DNA of 30,929 bases from JAVBKX01 sp031553835 (GCA_031553835.1 JAVBKX010000008.1:1-30929), one strand, 5' to 3'. Counted from the stretch's first letter, positions 23,015 through 30,742 are shown. Numbers and translations are program-made. Notes: generated by a model not told the origin, from the letters alone.

Positions 23015-23839
23015 ATGCTAAAAAAGCCCAAATCGGTTGGAGTTGTGATATCCACGTACAATAATCCTCAGTGGTTGGAGAAAACATTATGGGGATATGC
23101 TAATCAAACGTACAGGGATTTTGAATTGATTATTGCAGATGATGGTTCCGGGGATGAAACCAGACAATTAATCGAGTCGTTTAAACAGAATACTTTTCTT
23201 GCTGTTAAGCATATTTGGCATGAAGACAAAGGTTTCAGGAAAACCCGCATCCTGAATGAGGCATTAAAGACTGCTGTTTCAGAATATTTAATTTTTACCG
23301 ATCAGGATTGTATTCCACGGAATGATTTTATAGAAACTCATTTGCAGTACGCCCAGGAGAATTATATATTATCAGGTGGATATTTTAAACTGCCTCTTTC
23401 AATCAGCCAGGGTATAACCAGGCAGGATGTTGATTCTCAATGTATTTTTGATTTGAACGAATTGAAGCAGCGTGGGCTTAGTTCTCATTGGAAAAATACG
23501 AAGCTGTATCGCTTCTCTGCTTTTAGTCGCTTCATGAATTTTATTACTCCTGCAAAGGCTACCTGGAATGGTTGTAATGCTTCTGGTTGGAAGAAAGATA
23601 TGATTGCAATCAATGGCTTTAATGAAAAGATGGCGTATGGTGGAGAGGATCGTGAATTTGGAGAGCGGCTTTTCAATATGGGAATTCAGTCGAAGCAAAT
23701 TCGTTATTCTGCGATTTGTCTTCATCTCTACCATGAACGACCTTATAAAAATAAGGAAATCATTGATAAGAATATACAAATCCGGTACAATACCAGGAAT
23801 AATAAAATTACCTGGACTCCCTATGGTATTGTACGCTAA
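23015..23839 (+). CDS. Family 2 glycosyltransferase with C-terminal Glyco_transf_7-like part
   Basis: This 274-residue GT-A enzyme starts VGVVISTYNNPQWLEKTLWG, with ELIIADDGSGDET and the metal motif FTDQDCIPR (DxD). The C-terminal part, WNGCNASGWKKDMIAINGF and YGGEDREFGERLFNMGI, matches the galactosyltransferase-type C-terminal module, with GGED as the probable catalytic acid region. Enzymes of this design add a hexose or N-acetylhexosamine in capsule and LPS synthesis. It begins two bases after the cytidylyltransferase stop and is followed by licD, so it may build the sugar that LicD decorates. It is cytoplasmic, with no signal or membrane helix. Confidence 0.88.
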   Translation: MLKKPKSVGVVISTYNNPQWLEKTLWGYANQTYRDFELIIADDGSGDETRQLIESFKQNTFLAVKHIWHEDKGFRKTRILNEALKTAVSEYLIFTDQDCIPRNDFIETHLQYAQENYILSGGYFKLPLSISQGITRQDVDSQCIFDLNELKQRGLSSHWKNTKLYRFSAFSRFMNFITPAKATWNGCNASGWKKDMIAINGFNEKMAYGGEDREFGERLFNMGIQSKQIRYSAICLHLYHERPYKNKEIIDKNIQIRYNTRNNKITWTPYGIVR

Positions 23840-23878
23840 GAACCGGATTGGAAATTGCAATTTTAATAGTGACAAGGT

Positions 23879-24694
23879 ATGAACACTTATGATATTCGTC
23901 GGCTACAACTTCGTATTTTGGATGTTTTTTTGATTTTTGACAGTGTTTGTAAGGAACACAACCTACGTTATTATCTTATTGCGGGTACTTTATTAGGAGC
24001 CGTCAGGCATAAGGGATTTATCCCTTGGGATGATGATCTGGATGTTGGTATGCCACGAGCTGATTATGAGTTGTTGATTGCAAATTCAAAAGATTGGTTG
24101 CCAAAACAATATGAGTTTATTTGTGCAGAAAACAACCCGAAATATCCTTTTCCTTTTGGTAAAGTACAAGATGCAAATACAACTCTTATAGAGCGGAGAG
24201 GATTTCATTATGTGGGTGGCGTTTATATGGATATATTCCCCATAGATGGTGTTCCTGAAGGAAAAATGGCACAAAAAATACATTTTGCAAAATATTCATT
24301 TTGGACCAAAGTTTTGTACTTTACTTGCCGGGATCCCAAAAAACACAAAAAAGGAATAAGTTCATGGGTGCCGGCTATTTGTCGCAAATTGTTTACGGTG
24401 GCAAAAGTACAACAATCGATTAGATCGATTCTTACTTATTATGATTTTGATGTAAGTTCTTATGTGGCAGAATATGATGACAGGCCCAAGTGGAGTATGG
24501 ATAAAAGAAGAATCGGAGCTCCTCGACCGATATTATTTGAAGGGCATGAAGTGTGTGGGCCGGAAGATCCTGATTTTTATCTTAAGCAGAAATATGGAAA
24601 TTACATGCAGATACCTAAGCAACAGGATCAGATTCAACATGATTTTATGTATTTAGATTTCGATAAATCCTATAAAGAATACCGAGATTTTTAA
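23879..24694 (+). CDS. licD: LicD family phosphotransferase
   Basis: The 271-residue LicD protein carries the family core: YYLIAGTLLGAVRHKGFIPW followed by DDDLDVGMPRADYE, with the nucleotidyltransferase-fold Asp residues. DIFPIDGVPE follows, as usual. LicD enzymes transfer phosphocholine (Haemophilus, pneumococcus) or other phospho-groups from CDP donors to sugars. Here it closes a four-gene operon that also encodes a HisC-like enzyme and a LicC-like cytidylyltransferase, which supports a locally made CDP donor. A GTGACAAGG stretch just before the ATG is a possible weak ribosome site. The last 50 bp overlap the end of the convergent WaaP-like kinase gene. Confidence 0.92.
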   Translation: MNTYDIRRLQLRILDVFLIFDSVCKEHNLRYYLIAGTLLGAVRHKGFIPWDDDLDVGMPRADYELLIANSKDWLPKQYEFICAENNPKYPFPFGKVQDANTTLIERRGFHYVGGVYMDIFPIDGVPEGKMAQKIHFAKYSFWTKVLYFTCRDPKKHKKGISSWVPAICRKLFTVAKVQQSIRSILTYYDFDVSSYVAEYDDRPKWSMDKRRIGAPRPILFEGHEVCGPEDPDFYLKQKYGNYMQIPKQQDQIQHDFMYLDFDKSYKEYRDF

Positions 24695-25418
24695 CTTTCT
24701 GTTTTTTCTTTTCCCTGGCTTCCCAGAACTTTCTGAAGTATTTGAGAGAGAGATCTATGCATTTTGTTTCGTCAAATCCCCTGTCATGAGCATAAATTTT
24801 GGCCATGTGTGTAATAATTTCATCATTGGCCCATAAACGCCTGAAACAGTGGCAACCGGCATTTAAACTCACTTTCCCGAATTTCATCCGATTTAAATCT
24901 ACTAAACAAAAATTGTATTGATCATCTTTTTTTTCGTACAAGATGTTTCCAGGGGAATAATCCAAATGCAATACAAGCTTTTCATGCATGGATGCTGTAA
25001 AATGAGCAAAGGCTTCAACTAAATCAATCACATCTTCCAGCTGGCAATAATCAAGGTCACGTAATAGTCCGGGGTAATTACTATGTGACGAAATGTAGTA
25101 GGAGGACGATAATAATCCATTTTTTTTTTCTATTATATAGGCAATGGGAATAGGGGTATTGATGCCTTTTTCATGTAATCTGAAAGCGTAGTTATACGAT
25201 CTTTTTGCTTTGGGAGAGCGAAAAAAAGTGTATATTATTCGATTGAACCAAAATGGTTTTCGGAATGATTTAACAACGACTTGCAATTCGGATGTTTCGA
25301 TTAATTTAAGTTCATTTCTACCTTTGTAAATGGTTGTTGTTCCTTGTTCAAATAATACAGGGATATTGTTTAGGAAGCGATTGAATTGTTTATATGCCGG
25401 ATTTATGATAACTTTCAT
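24645..25418 (-). CDS. LPS core kinase (WaaP/Kdo-kinase-like)
   Basis: This 257-residue protein has a eukaryotic-like kinase fold of the lipopolysaccharide kinase (Kdo/WaaP) family. The ATP-binding Lys is probably K50 (VVVKSF), the catalytic loop is HLDYSPGNIL (D153, N158) and the metal Asp is D174 in VDLNRMKFG, replacing the DFG motif. Such kinases phosphorylate Kdo or heptose, and in Bacteroidota a phosphorylated single Kdo is common in the inner core. It is the last gene of the DUF4254-GT9-kinase operon, 16 bases after GT9. It likely acts before the outer-core glycosyltransferases encoded in this window. Confidence 0.87.
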   Translation of the reverse strand: MKVIINPAYKQFNRFLNNIPVLFEQGTTTIYKGRNELKLIETSELQVVVKSFRKPFWFNRIIYTFFRSPKAKRSYNYAFRLHEKGINTPIPIAYIIEKKNGLLSSSYYISSHSNYPGLLRDLDYCQLEDVIDLVEAFAHFTASMHEKLVLHLDYSPGNILYEKKDDQYNFCLVDLNRMKFGKVSLNAGCHCFRRLWANDEIITHMAKIYAHDRGFDETKCIDLSLKYFRKFWEAREKKKQKVKNLGILYRIYRNLNT

Positions 25419-25434
25419 GTGATATTGCTTCGAA

Positions 25435-26469
25435 TCAGCCGTTATTGTTATTAATTTGGTTGAGGACTATCTGAGTTACATACTCTGGAGCAATATCCAT
25501 ACACGCATAATCTTTCCGGAAACACGGTTTATTGCCATATACCGAACAAGGACGGCATTCGAGCTCTATTTGCACGGCATTTGCCGGATCTTGCCTGTAT
25601 CCGTAAAATCCGGCGTATGGATGGGTGGCGCCCCAAATGGATACGACAGGGATTCCTGCTAATGAAGCTAAATGCATATTCCCCGAATCCATCGAGATAA
25701 ATCCGTCTAAATAGCTCATCAAAAGTAATTCGTCGGAGAAAGAAAAATGTCCGGCTACCGATGTGACCGAACTGTACCGGTGTCCCCAATATTCCAATCG
25801 GCTTATTTCTTCTTTTCCGCCAAACAAAAATATTCGAATACCCGGTTTCATGGCCAATGTGTCAAGAATTTTTTCCATTTTTCCCGGAGGATAGATCTTT
25901 CCCTTATGTTTGGCAAAAGGCGCAATGCCGATCCATTTTCCTTCCTTTTTTCCGGTGAATGGCTCAAGGATTCCGAAATTCCTTGTCCCAAATTCATAAA
26001 TGGAGCGAAAATTTAACTCAAATTTATATCCTAATTCAAAAAAAACATCTTCATATCGTTGGATCGATGTTTTTAGCGGACGGAAAATTTTATTATATCT
26101 TCGGGTAAGCGCTTTTTTTTCGGCTCTGCCTTTGTGTATGGTCGCTATTTTTGTCCCTTTTAATCGAAAGAAAAAGCGAATTATTTTAGAACGGAGTACA
26201 TCATGAGCGTCGGCAATCGTATCGATTTTTAGTCTGGATACCTCGGCAATAAGTCGAAAAAGCCCCACGATACCTTTGTGTTGGCTATGATTGAAGACCG
26301 GAAGAATGTGAACATTCTTTGGACGGCATTCAAATATAGGCTCAAGCTGACTTTTTGTTAGCAAATAAAATTCATCCTCAGGATACTGTTTTGCAACAGA
26401 ATAAAGTACCGGGAGAAGTATTGCCACATCGCCCAGTGATGATAACCGGATAGTAAGTGTTTTCGCCAT
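25435..26469 (-). CDS. Glycosyltransferase family 9 (heptosyltransferase-like)
   Basis: The 344-residue GT9 enzyme begins KTLTIRLSSLGDVAILLPVL, the acceptor-side hallmark with Gly-Asp. The donor-side motif SMDSGNMHLASLAGIPVVSIWG is a full D-S-G-x-x-H-x-A match (given here as two parts: SMDSGNMHLA and SLAGIPVVSIWG). A Cys-rich C-terminal stretch (ECRPCSVYGNKPCFRKDYAC) is common in Bacteroidota GT9 proteins. It should add heptose or another sugar to the LPS inner core. Its start codon overlaps the DUF4254 stop (TAATG), giving tight coupling. It differs from the other GT9 in this window (15182-16261), which has a degenerate donor motif. Confidence 0.92.
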   Translation of the reverse strand: MAKTLTIRLSSLGDVAILLPVLYSVAKQYPEDEFYLLTKSQLEPIFECRPKNVHILPVFNHSQHKGIVGLFRLIAEVSRLKIDTIADAHDVLRSKIIRFFFRLKGTKIATIHKGRAEKKALTRRYNKIFRPLKTSIQRYEDVFFELGYKFELNFRSIYEFGTRNFGILEPFTGKKEGKWIGIAPFAKHKGKIYPPGKMEKILDTLAMKPGIRIFLFGGKEEISRLEYWGHRYSSVTSVAGHFSFSDELLLMSYLDGFISMDSGNMHLASLAGIPVVSIWGATHPYAGFYGYRQDPANAVQIELECRPCSVYGNKPCFRKDYACMDIAPEYVTQIVLNQINNNNG

Positions 26470-27074
26470 TATTTAGCAGCATACAACACCGGATTCAACG
26501 ATGGGTCGTTGTACATCTTCATTTGTTTGTACACTTTCATGTATTTGCGGCCGGCTTCAATATCATGTATTAATTGGTCGATTGCTGTAGAAAGATCTTT
26601 GCGTTGCTCCAACAGGGTATCTAATTTTTTGCTGCATTCTGCCTGATGTTCGGGAGAAGCGTCTTTTCTATCCGCTTCAAGTTGCATGTGGTAGATTTTC
26701 AATACCAGGATCGACAACCGGTCAACAGCCCAGGCCGGACTTTCCGTATTGATCGTAGCATCGGGCATGACTTGTACTTCTTTGTAGTAATCGAGGAAAT
26801 AACTATCGATCAATTCGACCAAATCGGTACGATCCTGATTCGATTTATCAATTCTCCGCTTGATTAGCAACGCTTCTTCCGGATTGATTTCCGGATTTCG
26901 GATAATATCTTCCAAATGCCATTGTACCGTATCAATCCAATTCTTCAGATAGAGAAAATATTCGATGGAATGGGGAGAATAAGGATTTTGAATAGGAGCA
27001 TCCACATTATCCCATTGGTGATAATCATTGACCGATTGTTCGAAAATCGGAAGCGCAAGCGTTGTAAAGTCCAT
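26469..27074 (-). CDS. DUF4254 protein
   Basis: This 201-residue cytoplasmic, mostly helical protein is recognisable as DUF4254 from SVNDYHQWDNVDAPIQNPY, LYLKNWIDTVQWHLEDIIR and SPAWAVDRLSILVLKIYHMQ. Many His, Asp and Glu residues sit in helices (YHQWD, WHLED, VDRLSILVLKIYHM), which could form a metal or ligand site, but no catalytic motif is known to me. In Bacteroidota it is found directly upstream of GT9 heptosyltransferases, and here the two genes share the TAATG overlap. I infer a helper or substrate-supply role in LPS core synthesis. It has a strong promoter of its own and leads a three-gene operon. Confidence 0.85.
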   Translation of the reverse strand: MDFTTLALPIFEQSVNDYHQWDNVDAPIQNPYSPHSIEYFLYLKNWIDTVQWHLEDIIRNPEINPEEALLIKRRIDKSNQDRTDLVELIDSYFLDYYKEVQVMPDATINTESPAWAVDRLSILVLKIYHMQLEADRKDASPEHQAECSKKLDTLLEQRKDLSTAIDQLIHDIEAGRKYMKVYKQMKMYNDPSLNPVLYAAK

Positions 27075-27099
27075 TCGTAAGTTGTTATTTTGTTTTTTG

Positions 27100-27130
27100 C
27101 AAAGGTATTACTATTCTTGGTAAAAACAAA
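27100..27130 (-). promoter_or_regulatory. Promoter of the DUF4254-GT9-kinase operon
   Basis: On the minus strand TTTG (27127-27130) and TACCTTTG (27100-27107) are exactly 19 bases apart, a full consensus promoter. The ATG is at 27074. Confidence 0.72.
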
Positions 27131-27134
27131 GTGG

Positions 27135-27752
27135 CTAATAGTAGATCCACAATAATACCGGCTTCTCTTTCTTTTGCAATTTAGCGTCCAGAATAGTCAT
27201 CAATTCATTGGAAATGACAGGGCAACCTTCGCTCATACCCATGGGGAGGTGAAAAGGATGTGTCTCGTAATTGGGAACATAATCGAATGAATGCAATACT
27301 ACATATCGTTTAAATGCATTATTATTGGTATCTTCCAGTCCGTGCAGTTTGTAATGAATGTGAATGCCCCATTTGCTGTAAGAACGGTCTCCTATTTTGT
27401 ATTTGCCCAATGAGGTGCAATTACTTCCGTTTACATTGCTGAATACAGGCAGTCCTCCTGTACTTCCCCCGCCTTTCCCGTGGCAGCATAATCCTTCATG
27501 ACTTATTGTTTTATCCTGAAAATTCCAGACGAACATCCGGTGTTTTCCGGAATGGATTTTCATATCGATCAAGATGCAATAAGTGGTATCGTAATTATTT
27601 TTCCTGCAGAAAATCAACGCTTCATCCGCTTTTTCATGTAAGCGGATTTCTGTTTCTGAAAGTGCTTCAGTCTCCGGATGGGTTCCGTTTGTATGACATC
27701 CGGCAATACTTCCTGCCAGTAAGCAGAATATGAGAAGAGTCAAATGGCGCAT
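27135..27752 (-). CDS. YkuD_2 murein L,D-transpeptidase-like lipoprotein
   Basis: The protein is 205 residues from the ATG at 27752 (MRHLTLLIFCLLAG), ending its signal with lipobox IAGC (Cys19). A GTG eight codons upstream is rejected because it lies inside the palindromic element. The catalytic domain is of the YkuD_2 type: ILIDMKIHSGKHRMFVW, GKGGGSTGGLPVFSN, YVVLHSFDYVP with a conserved His, and MGMSEGCPVIS with the nucleophile at about Cys177. YkuD-type Cys enzymes form or trim peptidoglycan cross-links; several YkuD_2 members are uncharacterised. It is probably anchored to a membrane and faces the cell wall. The promoter region is replaced by the palindromic element, whose arm begins 19 bases before the ATG. 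Confidence 0.87.
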   Translation of the reverse strand: MRHLTLLIFCLLAGSIAGCHTNGTHPETEALSETEIRLHEKADEALIFCRKNNYDTTYCILIDMKIHSGKHRMFVWNFQDKTISHEGLCCHGKGGGSTGGLPVFSNVNGSNCTSLGKYKIGDRSYSKWGIHIHYKLHGLEDTNNNAFKRYVVLHSFDYVPNYETHPFHLPMGMSEGCPVISNELMTILDAKLQKKEKPVLLWIYY

Positions 27753-27770
27753 AAATTTTAATGAGTTTTG

Positions 27771-28115
27771 AACCACACAGGACCATAAAACACATAGGTT
27801 GATTTCGTAATTCGTAATTCAATGTCGTTTAGTTAAGAATTGTCGCATAGCGAGATTGGCTTAATAACCAGTGGTTTTAACCACTGGAATGAGGTCGGTT
27901 CAGTCCGCTTAGTAGCGTAGCAACGCAGCTTGACATCTGCTACGCTGCGATGCAGCTTGATTTTGCATGCTGCCTTTCTCCAGCGATTAAAATCGCTGGT
28001 TAATAAGGATAAGCCACTCTGTGGCATTATTGTATTTCGATTCATCATCTTAACTAAACGACATTGAATTACGAATTACGAAATCAACCTATGTGTTTTA
28101 TGGTCCTGTGTGGTT
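27771..28115. repeat. Nested palindromic element with paired REP-like units
   Basis: Two perfect 68-bp arms (27771-27838 and 28048-28115) flank a 209-bp core. Each arm joins two simple motifs: an ACCACACAGG...ACACATAGG part and a TTCGTAATTCGTAATTCA part. The core carries two REP-like units in opposite orientation, each with a 9-bp stem and 2-base loop (27868-27887: CCAGTGGTT/AACCACTGG; 27980-27999: CCAGCGATT/AATCGCTGG), beside a smaller hairpin (27843-27853 and 28013-28025). Between them lie related GTAGCGTAGCAACGCAGC-like repeats. No reading frame looks coding and no target duplication is evident. I infer a non-autonomous MITE or REP-pair element. It fills the gap between the transpeptidase gene and rsmI. 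Confidence 0.85.
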
Positions 28116-28177
28116 TAAAAAAAATAATTGATTACAAATATAAAGATTTATTTTAACACTTACTGAAGATTTTCCAT

Positions 28178-28185
28178 TAACTTTG
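28178..28185 (+). promoter_or_regulatory. -7 box of rsmI
   Basis: TAACTTTG matches TAnnTTTG, 27 bases before the ATG at 28212. It lies outside the palindromic element, so rsmI kept its own promoter. Confidence 0.5.
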
Positions 28186-28211
28186 TCGCGACCATATCTT
28201 CAATTAATTGA

Positions 28212-28895
28212 ATGAGAAGCGGAAAATTATATATCGTGCCGACCCCTGTCGGTAATCTGGAAGACATGACTTTCAGAGCTGTCCGTGTTTTGAAAGAAGT
28301 AGATCTCATTTTAGCAGAAGATACACGTACTACGGGCCGATTGCTGAAGCATTTCGAAATTTCCAACAAAATGCAATCGCATCATAAGTTTAACGAACAC
28401 AAAACGGTGGAGGAAATAGCGAATCGGATACAAGCAGGCGAAAATGTTGCTGTGGTATCTGACGCGGGAACTCCCGGTATTTCGGATCCCGGCTTTTTAG
28501 TCGTACGGGAATGTATTTCACAAGGTATTGAAGTGGAATGCCTCCCCGGTGCTACGGCCTTTGTTCCGGCATTGGTCGATTCCGGTTTTCCTTTGGATCG
28601 ATTTTGTTTCGAAGGATTTTTACCTCAAAAAAAAGGACGTCAGACTAAAATAAAAGAATTGTCGGAGGAAGACAGGACGGTTGTTTTGTACGAATCTCCT
28701 TTCCGGGTATTGAAAACACTTATGCAGTTAAAAGAACAAATGGGTGCCGAACGGTATGTTTCAGTTTCCCGCGAAATATCAAAATTGTATGAGCAAACCG
28801 TGAGGGGAACATTGGAGGAAGTGATTTCTCACTTTTCTGTGAACGAACCACGTGGAGAATTTGTTATAATTATTAAAGGTAAAAATAATGTATAA
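28212..28895 (+). CDS. rsmI: 16S rRNA (cytidine1402-2'-O)-methyltransferase
   Basis: The 227-residue RsmI uses SAM to 2'-O-methylate C1402 of 16S rRNA in the decoding centre. The tetrapyrrole-methylase fold is clear: GKLYIVPTPVGNLEDMTFRA, ILAEDTRTTGRLLKHF, VVSDAGTPGISDPGFLV, CLPGATAFVPALVDSGFP and FEGFLPQKKGRQ. VVLYESPFRVLKTL and ISKLYEQTVRGTLEEV complete the family pattern. The length is a little short of the E. coli protein because the C-terminal helical domain is reduced, which is common in Bacteroidota. It is followed 19 bases later by a lipoprotein gene on the same strand. Confidence 0.97.
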   Translation: MRSGKLYIVPTPVGNLEDMTFRAVRVLKEVDLILAEDTRTTGRLLKHFEISNKMQSHHKFNEHKTVEEIANRIQAGENVAVVSDAGTPGISDPGFLVVRECISQGIEVECLPGATAFVPALVDSGFPLDRFCFEGFLPQKKGRQTKIKELSEEDRTVVLYESPFRVLKTLMQLKEQMGAERYVSVSREISKLYEQTVRGTLEEVISHFSVNEPRGEFVIIIKGKNNV

Positions 28896-28914
28896 AACCT
28901 AAATAGATGATTGT

Positions 28915-29772
28915 ATGAAAAAGTTTGTTTTATTTTGTTCTGTATGCGCCTTGTTGGCATCTTGCACCGTAAAAGAATCTGCTGAGTATAAATCCCTGCA
29001 GGCTGAAAACGACTCATTAAAATTGGTACAGGCCAAGGCTTCTGCCGAATTGGATGATATGCTTTCTTTGCTCAATGAAGTGGAAGACAATTTCCAAAGT
29101 ATTAAAACCGCTGAAAATTACCTGACGGTACAGTCTGCTGCAAGCGGCGAATTGAGTCCTAATATGCGCCAACGAATCAAAAATGACATGACATTGATTA
29201 CCGAAACGTTGAATAAAAACAAAAATCAGATTGCTCAATTGGAGCAACAGTTAAAGTCGTCGGGAATCCAATCTACTCAGATGAAGAAAACGTTAGCCCG
29301 TTTGCAACAGGAATTGACGGATAAAACCAACGCATTGCTCGCTATCCAGGAACAATTGGCTGCAAAGGATCTGCAAATTGCCGAACTTTCTGCCAGTATT
29401 GCTTCTCTTTCTACCGATGTGCAACAATTGCAGGTTCAAACCGATGAACAGGCTTCTGTTATTACCAAACAAGCCGAAGAGCTCAATACTAAATTCTATT
29501 GTTTCGGAACTTCTAAAGAGTTGAAAGATCAGAAAATTTTGATCAAAGGTCAGTTGGGCACCAATTTCAATAAAGAATATTTTACTCCGATTAAAAATCC
29601 GGCTGGATTTACAGAAGTGCCTTTATTTTCTAAAAAAGCTAAATTAATTACCAAGCATCCTCAAGAAACTTATTCCTTTGAGAAAGATGCAGAAGGTCAA
29701 TTAGAACTGAAAATCTCGGATACTCACCAGTTTTGGTCATTAAGCAAATATCTGGTGGTGGAGGTGGACTGA
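28915..29772 (+). CDS. Coiled-coil lipoprotein, Cbp1-like
   Basis: This 285-residue predicted lipoprotein has signal MKKFVLFCSVCALLASC with lipidated Cys17. Residues about 25-195 are a long coiled coil rich in Gln, Glu and Leu (SLQAENDSLKLVQAKASAEL; LARLQQELTDKTNALLAIQE), followed by a compact C-terminal beta-rich part (about 195-285: FYCFGTSKELKDQKILIKG, YSFEKDAEGQLELKISD). The arrangement fits a family I recall being named Cbp1 (collagen-binding adhesin of Bacteroides fragilis); a collagen-binding function is not established by sequence. It may be surface-exposed or periplasmic. It follows rsmI closely, may be co-transcribed, and ends at a strong terminator. Confidence 0.78.
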   Translation: MKKFVLFCSVCALLASCTVKESAEYKSLQAENDSLKLVQAKASAELDDMLSLLNEVEDNFQSIKTAENYLTVQSAASGELSPNMRQRIKNDMTLITETLNKNKNQIAQLEQQLKSSGIQSTQMKKTLARLQQELTDKTNALLAIQEQLAAKDLQIAELSASIASLSTDVQQLQVQTDEQASVITKQAEELNTKFYCFGTSKELKDQKILIKGQLGTNFNKEYFTPIKNPAGFTEVPLFSKKAKLITKHPQETYSFEKDAEGQLELKISDTHQFWSLSKYLVVEVD

Positions 29773-29793
29773 TTTCTTGGAATGAAAAAAATT

Positions 29794-29842
29794 AAAAAAT
29801 GAAAGGAATGAAGAATTAATTTTTTCATTCCTTTCATTTTTT
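29794..29842 (+). terminator. Rho-independent-like terminator
   Basis: Perfect 18-bp arms (29794-29811 and 29825-29842) surround a 13-base loop and the right arm ends in TTTTTT. It lies 21 bases after the lipoprotein stop. The A/T-rich ends would also allow function for the convergent gene. Confidence 0.8.
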
Positions 29843-29908
29843 AAAGTGTAAACTTTAAAAACGCCTATGCTTTCATGGTGAATTTAGCAGGTACTGCATA
29901 AGACAGGT

Positions 29909-30712
29909 TTATTTCACAATGATTTTTTCAGAGCTTAATTGCTGCCCATTAGCTTCTACAGATACAACATAGGTTCCCGGATTCAATTTTGTTGTTGAAT
30001 ACCGGAATAATTTTTGCTCACTGGAAATACTGATTTTGTCCATCATTTTACCGGACAAGTTGGAAATAGTAATATTACCGGTTGTAGCTCCTTGCAAATC
30101 GTATCCGATATTGATATAATCTTTGGCAGGATTTGGAAAGGAAGTCACTTTGCTTAGGGTGACGGATTTTAGATCAGAATTGTTTCCTTTGGTGATCAAA
30201 TAGAAGCAACTCATCATGTTATTATCACTTTCTACCACTATATAATTCTGAGCAGACATCTCAAATAATTTGAAATAATGAGGAGAATCAAACACTTCTT
30301 TGGTTAATACAACTCCATTCTCATTTATGATGGAGAAAAAACCTTCTCCAACCACAATAAACTCCAGCAAATCATCATCGTTAAATAAAGTTTGTGTTGT
30401 ACAAAAATATTTATCTCCCATTTTATATGACACTATTTCAGCAAAACCAATAGCTTCCGGAGCCAGAGCTTCGATGTCAAGCGATTTGTATAATGTTAAG
30501 TCTTCGTTATAAATTTCAATTTTATCAGCAGTGTCATAATAATTATCATTATCATTATAAATGAAATTGGATATCTTGGAGTCGTTCATATAACAATCTT
30601 CCAACATGGTCCAATCAGTTGATTTTGTGCCATTCAGTTGCAATGGTCCGGTAGCATAAGTTTGCAATAAAAGGAAGCTACATAATGTAGTCAAGAGTAA
30701 TTTTGTTTTCAT
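29909..30712 (-). CDS. Secreted T9SS cargo protein of unknown function
   Basis: This 267-residue protein has a signal peptide (MKTKLLLTTLCSFLLLQTYA) and a C-terminal T9SS type-A sorting domain (about 190-267: SFPNPAKDYINIGYDL, ITISNLSGKMMDKI, LNPGTYVVSVEANGQQL, ending SEKIIVK). The middle (about 22-185) contains repeated short beta-strand patterns with many Asp, Asn and Tyr residues (IYNDNDNYYDTADKIEIYNE; IVVESDNNMMSCFYLITKG), which could form a beta-propeller-like or beta-sandwich fold. I recognise no enzyme motif. It is 30 bp downstream of another T9SS cargo gene on the same strand, suggesting a small operon of secreted proteins. Confidence 0.83.
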   Translation of the reverse strand: MKTKLLLTTLCSFLLLQTYATGPLQLNGTKSTDWTMLEDCYMNDSKISNFIYNDNDNYYDTADKIEIYNEDLTLYKSLDIEALAPEAIGFAEIVSYKMGDKYFCTTQTLFNDDDLLEFIVVGEGFFSIINENGVVLTKEVFDSPHYFKLFEMSAQNYIVVESDNNMMSCFYLITKGNNSDLKSVTLSKVTSFPNPAKDYINIGYDLQGATTGNITISNLSGKMMDKISISSEQKLFRYSTTKLNPGTYVVSVEANGQQLSSEKIIVK

Positions 30713-30742
30713 AAAAATTGATTTTTAAATGGTTCGAAAATA

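Noticed and set aside
23399..23875. 158-residue minus-strand frame opposite the GT2 gene
   Set aside because: The plus-strand GT2 has all family motifs and continuous operon spacing; the antisense frame has none.
21226..24694. Aminoethylphosphonate pathway (as in zwitterionic capsules)
   Set aside because: No PEP mutase or phosphonopyruvate decarboxylase-like gene is present in the window, so a phosphonate product is not supported.
27833..28048. 71-codon minus-strand frame in the palindromic element
   Set aside because: It runs through the REP-like hairpins and repeats, has no recognisable motif and no promoter; its translation reflects the repeats.
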